Positions 58,105 through 64,000 of a stretch of DNA of 64,000 nucleotides are shown here, piece by piece. This DNA is from Mesorhizobium loti (GTDB lineage: Bacteria > Pseudomonadota > Alphaproteobacteria > Rhizobiales > Rhizobiaceae), in assembly GCF_002858745.1 (NCBI RefSeq), contig NZ_PJRO01000009.1, forward strand, positions 217,829 through 281,828, written 5' to 3'. Position 1 is the stretch's first letter, and every line of letters starts with the position of its first letter. Both the position numbers and the translations under genes were made by a program. The notes under the pieces were generated by a model. The model was not told where the DNA came from, did no database searches, and was given only the letters and a program-made list of their open reading frames with translations.

Positions 58105-58121
58105 ATTTAAACAGTTTAAAT
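58105..58121. promoter_or_regulatory. Perfect 17-bp palindrome, LacI operator candidate
   Basis: ATTTAAAC, a central A, then GTTTAAAT. It lies 21 bases before the first codon of the LacI-type regulator, in the place expected for autoregulation. The odd-centred form and AT-rich arms are compatible with a LacI-family site. Confidence 0.7.
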
Positions 58122-58142
58122 CGCGAGCGGGAGCCCAGAGCG

Positions 58143-59165
58143 CTGGCACAAAAGATCAAGCTTTCGACCATTGCCGATGCGCTCGGCGTTTCCACGGCCA
58201 CTGTTTCCCTGGCGCTGCGCGACAGCCCGCTGGTAGCGGGCTCGACCCGCGAGAAGATCAAGGAACACGCCCGCGAGATCGGCTATATCTACAACCGCCG
58301 TGCGGCTTCGCTGCGCACCTCGCGTTCCGGCATTGTCGGTGTCGTCGTGCACGACATCATGAACCCGTTCTATGCCGAGATATTGCGCTCCATCGAACAC
58401 GAACTGGATCGCAGCCGGCAGACTTTCCTGCTCTCCAATCATTACGACCAACTCGACAAGCAGCGTACCTTCGTCGACACGCTGCTACAGCTTGGCGCCG
58501 ATGGCGTGATCATGTCGCCGGCCATCGATACTCCGGCCTCCGATATCATCATGGCCGAGGAAAACGGACTGCCGGCGGTGCTGATCGCGCGCGATGTTGA
58601 CGGCGCTCATGTGCCTGTGTTCCGGGGCGACGACGCCTACGGCACCGCACTCGCCACCAATCATCTCATTTCGCTCGGCCACAAACGCATCGCCATGGTT
58701 GGCGGTACCGACCAGACTTCGACCGGCCGTGACCGCTATCAGGGCTATGTCAACGCCATGGAAGCGGCAGGGCTGGAAGTGAAGCCATCCTGGCGCGTCC
58801 CGGGACCGCGCACCAAGCAGGGCGGGTTCGAGGCTGCGGCGCAATTCCTGGCGCTGAAGGACAAGCCGACTGCGGCGTGCTGCTGGAACGATCTTGTCGC
58901 CATCGGCCTGATGAACGGCATCGCTCGCGCCGGGCTGGTGCCGGGCGTCGATATTTCCGTGACGGGTTACGACGACCTCGAGGAAGCGCAGATTGCCACG
59001 CCAGCCTTGACGACGGTGTGGAACGGCCAGCGCGAAGTCGGCCGGCGGGCGGCCAGCGCGTTGCTCGACAAGCTGAACGGCCAGACCGTGCGCCCCTCGC
59101 AGGAGCTCATCAAGCCTGAGCTTCATGTCCGCCAGTCGACCGGACGTCCGGTGGAGCGCCGTTGA
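58143..59165 (+). CDS. LacI family regulator with apparent CTG start
   Basis: A 340-residue LacI regulator. The DNA-binding domain begins at the third codon or so (QKIKLSTIADALGVSTATVS, residues 3-22), followed by LALRDSPLVAGSTREKI and the hinge, then the periplasmic-binding-protein-like domain (NPFYAEILRS to PELHVRQSTG). No ATG, GTG or TTG occurs in frame between the upstream stop at 58074 and the DNA-binding domain. The CTG at 58143 has GGGAG nine bases before it and gives the usual length. The first ATG, 58347, would remove the DNA-binding domain. The regulon is unknown. Confidence 0.85.
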   Translation: MAQKIKLSTIADALGVSTATVSLALRDSPLVAGSTREKIKEHAREIGYIYNRRAASLRTSRSGIVGVVVHDIMNPFYAEILRSIEHELDRSRQTFLLSNHYDQLDKQRTFVDTLLQLGADGVIMSPAIDTPASDIIMAEENGLPAVLIARDVDGAHVPVFRGDDAYGTALATNHLISLGHKRIAMVGGTDQTSTGRDRYQGYVNAMEAAGLEVKPSWRVPGPRTKQGGFEAAAQFLALKDKPTAACCWNDLVAIGLMNGIARAGLVPGVDISVTGYDDLEEAQIATPALTTVWNGQREVGRRAASALLDKLNGQTVRPSQELIKPELHVRQSTGRPVERR

Positions 59166-59330
59166 AGGCGATAGCCGCCTCTTTCGCCAGACTGGCAAGC
59201 TGATCCTCCCCATTCCTTGAACCTTCCGAACGGTATGCGGTCACGCATCGTCGGAGACGGCTGCTTGCATCAACGGGTTGAAGACACCTGCTCTGTGCCC
59301 TCGATGCCGCAATGCAACATCGCATCGCGA

Positions 59331-59377
59331 AAACTTGACTGTTTTTGTAATCTTCAAACTTGACTCGTTTAGTTAAG
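59331..59377. promoter_or_regulatory. Repeated motif upstream of the TonB receptor
   Basis: AAACTTGACT occurs twice, at 59331-59340 and 59356-59365. The second copy is part of the near-palindrome CTTGACT-CGTTT-AGTTAAG. The site is about 70-115 bases before the receptor start, where an iron-responsive regulator such as RirA or Irr would bind, though it does not match a known box exactly. Confidence 0.5.
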
Positions 59378-59445
59378 TTATTTAGGCGCGCTTCAGGGGA
59401 GCCGCGAGAGGGCGTTGCTGGCTCCGCAACTTGAGAGGGGCGTAG

Positions 59446-61722
59446 ATGCAGAAGCTTGTCGTGGTGTCGTTGCTGTCTTCCTCGATCCTGGCCGGGCCGG
59501 CCTTTGCGCAGGATGCGCAAAAACCAGCAACTGCGCAGGACACGCAAAAACCGGCCGAGAACAACAACGCGACGATGCTCGACAAGATCATCATCACGGG
59601 ACGTGACGATCGTTCGATCTCGAGCGTTGCACAATCGGTGCAGGTGATCGACCAGAATGCCATCGGCACGGCGGTGGGGCAGGGCGAAAATGCATCCGAT
59701 CTGATCGCTCGCCTGGTGCCTGGCTATGCACCACGCAATGAGACCATCTCCGGTGCTTCCGAAACATTCCGCGGCCGTAGCGTGCTGATCATGGTCGACG
59801 GTGTGCCGCGCAACACGCCGCTACGAGATGTCTCGCGCATCCTCGCCACCATCGACCTCGACACGGTCGAACGTGTGGAGATCATCAACGGCGCCTCCAG
59901 CCTCTATGGCGCCGGCGCCACCGGCGGTACGATCAACTTCATCACCAAGCGCGGCACCAGCGATACGCCGAAAGTCACGGTACGAACCGGTGTCACCGCC
60001 TTCACCGAGAACTTCGGCAAGTCAGCCGCACCGAGCGGCAATGTCCAGGTCGAAGGCCGCAGCGGCGACTTCGACTATTTCGCTTCCGCATCAGGCAATT
60101 TCAGCCGGCGCACCTATGACGGTCACGGCAACGAGATGGCCTCCGATGCCATGCTGGGGCAGGGCGGTGGTGATCGCACCGGCTGGGGCGATCTTTCCGG
60201 CGTGATCGGTTACGAGAGCGGCTCGAAGCGCATCGAACTCGGTGCCGACTGGACCTATGCACGCCAGAAACCCGACTGGTTCACGGACTACCTGAGCAAC
60301 CCAGTCAAGCCGAGCTTCTCCGATGCCTATACCGGCGAACCTCTGGTCGAGGACTCCAAATATCTGACGGCCAAATACACCGACAGCGATTTCGCGCTCG
60401 GCAAGCTCGAACTGAAGGCCTTCTACAACGACATCTTCAAGCAATCGCCTTTCACCAAATTCTCCAGGGTGAACTCGCAGGTCTACATTCCGACCAATCC
60501 GGCGCGGCCGACGCTGCTGCCAATCAATCGCGACCCGACCGCCTCCTTCAACCAGACGGCGCTGGAAGTGCAGCGCTCGGGCATCAATGTCACCGTCAAT
60601 ACGCCTGTCGACTTCATCACCCAGGGCAGCACGCTGACCTGGGGGCTCGACTACACTCACGATCAGACCGGCCAGACGCTTTTGAACGGCCAGGACGCGA
60701 TCGCACCTTCGGCGCAGAATTCTGTCGCTGCCTTCGCCCAGGCCGAAGTGCCTGTCACCGAGCGCTTCCGCCTGCAGGGTGGCGTGCGTTTCGACCAGTT
60801 CTATCTCGATGTCGACAATTTCAAACGCCCGGCGGCTGCGGTTCTGGTCGGTTCCAACCTCGTTGGCTTGCCGGCGATCGACGTCGTCGGCGGATCCTTC
60901 GACTACAACGCCACCACCTTCAATGCCGGCGCGGTCTTCGACATTACACAGGAACTGCAGGCCTTCGGCAATTTCTCGCAAGGTTTCAGTCTCACCGATA
61001 TCGGAGGTTTCACCCGCCGCGCTGGTCTCAACACCAATGCCGAAACCTGTGATGCCTACGGCACCAGCATCCGGCCGCTTCTGCCCTGCACCAACGCGCC
61101 CGACTATCGCGTCAGCTATGCCGACATCGCGCCTGAGCCACAGGTGGTCAACACGTGGGAAGGTGGTCTGCGCGGCGACTGGGGCAACGTGCGCGGCGGT
61201 GCAAGTGCATACCTGTCGACCTCCGACAACGGCGTCAACTACGACATCGCCGCCAACCGCGTTTCGCAGCAGAAGGAGCGCATCTGGGGCTTCGAGGCCA
61301 ACGCCGAATACGACGTCAACGAGATGTTCACGCTGGGCGGCTCGGTCGGCTACGTCGAAGGCAAATACGACGCCAACCGGGACGGCAAGATCGGTGCCGA
61401 CGAATACCTGCCGAACAACCGCATCCCCACCACCTACAAGGGGCTGGCTTATCTCGTCACGCATTTCGACAACAACCTGACACTGCGCACCGAACTGGAA
61501 ATGTTCTCCGGTCGCGATCGCATTGCGAGCCAGCAACTGGATGGCGCGGTGCTGGCCAATATCGGCCTGACCAAGAAGTTCGCCGGCGGTCAGGAGCTCA
61601 ACTTCGCCGTGCGCAACGTCTTCGACACCTACTACGTCAACCCGACCGCTTCCGCGACGCGTGGGGCGGACGTGCCGGGTCTTGGCCGCACCATCGCGGC
61701 ATCCTTCAAGGTCACTTTCTAG
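59446..61722 (+). CDS. TonB-dependent siderophore receptor
   Basis: A 758-residue outer-membrane receptor. A signal peptide ends at AFAQ near residue 22, followed by a short tandem QDAQKPA/QDTQKPA. The TonB box region is MLDKIIITGRD. The plug domain (about 55-165) contains VLIMVDGVPRN and VERVEIINGASSLYGAGATGGTINFITK-type sequence. The 22-strand barrel ends in FKVTF with a terminal Phe. Next to an RhtX-type importer it should take up a ferric siderophore. The ligand cannot be named. Confidence 0.92.
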   Translation: MQKLVVVSLLSSSILAGPAFAQDAQKPATAQDTQKPAENNNATMLDKIIITGRDDRSISSVAQSVQVIDQNAIGTAVGQGENASDLIARLVPGYAPRNETISGASETFRGRSVLIMVDGVPRNTPLRDVSRILATIDLDTVERVEIINGASSLYGAGATGGTINFITKRGTSDTPKVTVRTGVTAFTENFGKSAAPSGNVQVEGRSGDFDYFASASGNFSRRTYDGHGNEMASDAMLGQGGGDRTGWGDLSGVIGYESGSKRIELGADWTYARQKPDWFTDYLSNPVKPSFSDAYTGEPLVEDSKYLTAKYTDSDFALGKLELKAFYNDIFKQSPFTKFSRVNSQVYIPTNPARPTLLPINRDPTASFNQTALEVQRSGINVTVNTPVDFITQGSTLTWGLDYTHDQTGQTLLNGQDAIAPSAQNSVAAFAQAEVPVTERFRLQGGVRFDQFYLDVDNFKRPAAAVLVGSNLVGLPAIDVVGGSFDYNATTFNAGAVFDITQELQAFGNFSQGFSLTDIGGFTRRAGLNTNAETCDAYGTSIRPLLPCTNAPDYRVSYADIAPEPQVVNTWEGGLRGDWGNVRGGASAYLSTSDNGVNYDIAANRVSQQKERIWGFEANAEYDVNEMFTLGGSVGYVEGKYDANRDGKIGADEYLPNNRIPTTYKGLAYLVTHFDNNLTLRTELEMFSGRDRIASQQLDGAVLANIGLTKKFAGGQELNFAVRNVFDTYYVNPTASATRGADVPGLGRTIAASFKVTF

Positions 61723-61733
61723 AGGACGGCGGC

Positions 61734-62987
61734 ATGAGCGCGGCGGAATTCCCGAAAATCCAGGAAAACCGCTCGCGGCTCCGGCTCTTCGCCGTGCTCG
61801 GCGGTCTCTATCTGGCGCAGGGCATCCCATCCTATCTGTTCGCGGCGGCCATCCCGCCGATCCTGCGGGAACAGGGCGTATCACGCACGGCCATCGGCAT
61901 GCTGTCGCTGTTGATGCTGCCGTTGGTGCTCAAGTTCCTGTGGGCACCACTGATCGACCGTTACCGTCCTTTTGCACGGGCTCACCGGGCCGGCTGGGTC
62001 ATCATCACCCAGCTAGGCATCATCGCGGCGCTGTTCGGCATGCTTGCCGTCGAGCCGACCGATGTCCGGGCGATCTTTGCGATCGGCTTCTTCGTCGCCA
62101 TGCTTCTGTCGACGCAGGACATCGCCACTGACGGCTATGCCGCGAAGTATCTCGATCCCGCCGACCGCCCGATCGGCAATGCCATCCAGGGCGGTTCCGT
62201 AGCGCTTGGCGTCGTCATCGGTGGCACGCTTGGGCTTGTCCTTTATCATCGCTACGGCTGGGACGTGACGATTGTCACGATCGCCGTGCTTTCCATCATT
62301 CCGCTGGTTGCCGCGTTCGCCATGCGCGAGACCGATCCCGCCGCTGACAGGCAGGCGGCTCTCACAAGGCCCTCCATCCGCAACTTCCTGGCACGGCCCG
62401 AGGCGAGACGGATACTGTGGATCGCGCTGGTCTACCGCGCCAGCGAGGGCCTGGTGAAGTCGATGGAGGGCGCCTACCTCGTCGACGCCGGCGTGCCGCT
62501 CGACTGGATCGGCTATCTCTCCGGTGGTGCCGCCGTCACCGTAGGTCTCGGCGGTTCTTTCATCGCGGCGCTGCTTCTGCGCAAATATGGCTCGGCATCC
62601 GTCCTGGCGCTGCTCGGTGGCCTGCGCACCATCTGCTTCGCCATCTTCATGCTGCATGCCTTTGCGCTGTTTGCCGGCGCAGCGCCGATCTTCGGCGCGT
62701 CCTTCCTGCAGACGATGGTGCGCTACATGGAGATCGTCGCGCTCTACAGCCTGTTCATGTCGGTGACGTCGTCGGAACAGCCGGGCACTGACTTCACCAT
62801 CCTCTCCTGCGCCCAGCTCATCGTTTATCTGGTTGGCTCCATGCTTGCCGGCCGACTGGCGGACATGCTGGGCTATGGCCCGCTGTTTGCGCTGGCGACT
62901 GCCATCTCCGGTATCGCCGTGGTCATGACCTACGGCATGCTGCGTAGCGCTGCGGCAGCCGAACGCCCGGCGGAGGCCATCTCATGA
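61734..62987 (+). CDS. RhtX/FptX family siderophore importer (MFS)
   Basis: A 417-residue inner-membrane MFS protein with twelve predicted helices. LYLAQGIPSYLFAAAIPPIL at the start and DIATDGYAAKYLDP with GNAIQGGSVALG match the RhtX/FptX group (AmpG-like), which brings ferric siderophores such as rhizobactin 1021 or pyochelin across the inner membrane without an ABC system. ATG 61734 lies 11 bases after the receptor stop with AGAGGA upstream, so the two form an operon. A longer open frame upstream overlaps the receptor and is not coding. Confidence 0.9.
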   Translation: MSAAEFPKIQENRSRLRLFAVLGGLYLAQGIPSYLFAAAIPPILREQGVSRTAIGMLSLLMLPLVLKFLWAPLIDRYRPFARAHRAGWVIITQLGIIAALFGMLAVEPTDVRAIFAIGFFVAMLLSTQDIATDGYAAKYLDPADRPIGNAIQGGSVALGVVIGGTLGLVLYHRYGWDVTIVTIAVLSIIPLVAAFAMRETDPAADRQAALTRPSIRNFLARPEARRILWIALVYRASEGLVKSMEGAYLVDAGVPLDWIGYLSGGAAVTVGLGGSFIAALLLRKYGSASVLALLGGLRTICFAIFMLHAFALFAGAAPIFGASFLQTMVRYMEIVALYSLFMSVTSSEQPGTDFTILSCAQLIVYLVGSMLAGRLADMLGYGPLFALATAISGIAVVMTYGMLRSAAAAERPAEAIS

Positions 62988-63007
62988 TGATACGCGGGCC
63001 GGCTGCT

Positions 63008-64000
63008 TCACCGTTGCGTTTCGCCACGCCTCTCGAGCGTGGCAGCGATCGCGGCGGCAGCAAGAGCCAGGCCCGCGCAGCCCACCAGGGGCAACTCCGG
63101 GGCAAGCTGGAAGGCGAACCCGCCGATCAAGGCACCGGCGGTCTGGCCGACGATATGGGCGCTGGACAGCCAGCCGGCCGCGGCGCCTTGTTCATGAATA
63201 TCCACTCGCCGTGCAAGCCAGGCCGTGTAGGCCGGCGTTGCCAGTGCAGTGCCAAAGCCCGTCGCCACCAGCGCCAGGGCGCCGACGCCATAAGTGTTGG
63301 CTATGGTAAGGCAGGCCATTCCGGCCACGACCAGACCGATCCCTGCAAGGACACCGCTGCGCTCGCTCCAGCGCAGCCTGGGCAGCACAAGCGTCTGCCC
63401 CACGATCATCGTTACAGCCACCAGCGCCAGCGCGGCGCCGGTCGCGGCCGTCGCCTGGGCGGCGTCGAGATCGAGCTTCCACTGCAGCAACGGCCCGAGC
63501 ATGATCTGCACCTGTCCGAAACCCGCGGTCATGCAGGCGCCGACCAACAGCAAAGGCAGGATGCGCTTGTCGAGTGGCGAAAGTCTGGGCGAGCCGGCCT
63601 CTACGCTGGTTGCCGGCTTCGCCGCGCCTTTTGGTGTCAGCCACAGGAACAGCGGGGCCAGCATGAACAGTGCAACGGTGAGCGATGCCGCGATCGCAGC
63701 AGCCGCGCCGGCCAGAGAGCCGGCCAGGCGACCCAGATTGAGGCCGGCGCTGAGCAAGCCGAACGCGGCTTGCCTGCGACCCACATCGACCGTGCCGGCG
63801 AGCCAGGCCTGAGCGGTCGGTATTACGCCCGCCGCGGCAAAGCCGTAGATCAGGCGCGACACGATCAGCCCTGTCATCGCGATGCCATAGGCGGTTGGCC
63901 CGGCCAGCAGCTGCGCAACCAGCAGCGCCTGCGCGCCCAGCATCGCAAGTCCAAGCATGCGGATCATGCGACCGTGGCCGACACGACCCCCGGTACTGCC
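63008..64000 (-). CDS. MFS transporter, 5' end beyond window
   Basis: 331 codons of a 12-helix major facilitator protein; the N terminus lies past position 64000. The frame continues to the last base as GSTGGRVGHGRM, the conserved loop between helices 2 and 3, so the Met at 63967 is internal. Helices visible include LLVAQLLAGPTAYGIAMTGL and the C-terminal half. It is convergent with the siderophore importer, 20 bases apart. A siderophore or drug exporter is possible, by context only. Confidence 0.85.
   Translation of the reverse strand, partial: GSTGGRVGHGRMIRMLGLAMLGAQALLVAQLLAGPTAYGIAMTGLIVSRLIYGFAAAGVIPTAQAWLAGTVDVGRRQAAFGLLSAGLNLGRLAGSLAGAAAAIAASLTVALFMLAPLFLWLTPKGAAKPATSVEAGSPRLSPLDKRILPLLLVGACMTAGFGQVQIMLGPLLQWKLDLDAAQATAATGAALALVAVTMIVGQTLVLPRLRWSERSGVLAGIGLVVAGMACLTIANTYGVGALALVATGFGTALATPAYTAWLARRVDIHEQGAAAGWLSSAHIVGQTAGALIGGFAFQLAPELPLVGCAGLALAAAAIAATLERRGETQR

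Noticed and set aside
61155-61733. N-terminal extension of the RhtX-type importer
   Set aside because: It overlaps the receptor gene in another frame and is Arg-rich. The membrane protein homology begins at ATG 61734 with its own ribosome site.
60091-61884. A 597-codon antisense frame over the TonB receptor
   Set aside because: Same reason: a complementary-frame artefact over a strongly supported gene.

Overview
The window is high-GC, densely coded chromosomal DNA from an alphaproteobacterium, most likely a Mesorhizobium-like member of the Phyllobacteriaceae. Supporting signs are a DUF680 small exported protein (a family known almost only from Mesorhizobium), a PuuE-UraD fusion, a rhizobial-type carnitine cluster, a siderophore MFS importer of the RhtX/FptX family, and a nested palindromic repeat of the kind common in Rhizobiales intergenic DNA. 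I see no tRNA, rRNA, CRISPR array, insertion sequence, integrase or prophage. About 55 protein genes are supported. The last one runs off the right edge, and the left edge cuts a tandem repeat.

Layout. 1-14 kb is mixed housekeeping and accessory genes: DUF680, aldehyde dehydrogenase, PPi-type phosphofructokinase with an MBL hydrolase, L,D-transpeptidase, LysE exporter, a large autotransporter, a TPR protein, xylulokinase and a GNAT enzyme. 14-23 kb is a carnitine/gamma-butyrobetaine catabolic locus: a CdhR-like GlxA-family regulator is divergent from BKACE (cdhC), carnitine dehydrogenase (cdhA), acyl-CoA dehydrogenase, a DUF2161 nuclease-fold protein, ADP-forming acyl-CoA ligase, enoyl-CoA hydratase and an alpha/beta hydrolase. 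23-24.5 kb holds an RTX-GH16 glycanase. 24.6-33.3 kb is a peptide-type ABC importer with one permease pair, one fused double ATPase and three paralogous binding proteins. 33.7-48.8 kb is a purine degradation locus: xanthine dehydrogenase A/B/C, urate hydroxylase, HIU hydrolase, allantoinase-OHCU decarboxylase, ureidoglycine aminohydrolase, ureidoglycolate lyase, two deaminases and glycerate kinase, with Dps and a LysR regulator in the middle. 48.8-59 kb has a glutamine synthetase-like/aminotransferase pair, MarR, AraC and LacI regulators, a WD40/CobW pair and an EamA exporter. 59-64 kb holds a TonB receptor, an RhtX-type importer and a second MFS protein.

How they work together. The purine genes carry guanine and xanthine through urate, 5-hydroxyisourate, OHCU and allantoin to ureidoglycolate and glyoxylate, and the glycerate kinase could finish glyoxylate assimilation. 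Allantoate amidohydrolase and glyoxylate carboligase are not in the window. The carnitine genes can in principle activate gamma-butyrobetaine, oxidise and hydrate it, oxidise carnitine and cleave dehydrocarnitine to betainyl-CoA, but no recognisable betainyl-CoA thioesterase is present: the carnitine dehydrogenase ends in a Lys/Ala-rich tail where some rhizobial homologues carry a thioesterase. The most unusual points are that tail, the three-receptor ABC locus with its mosaic middle receptor and duplicated upstream region, a LacI regulator with no canonical start codon next to a perfect operator-like palindrome, and several other strong palindromic operator candidates.
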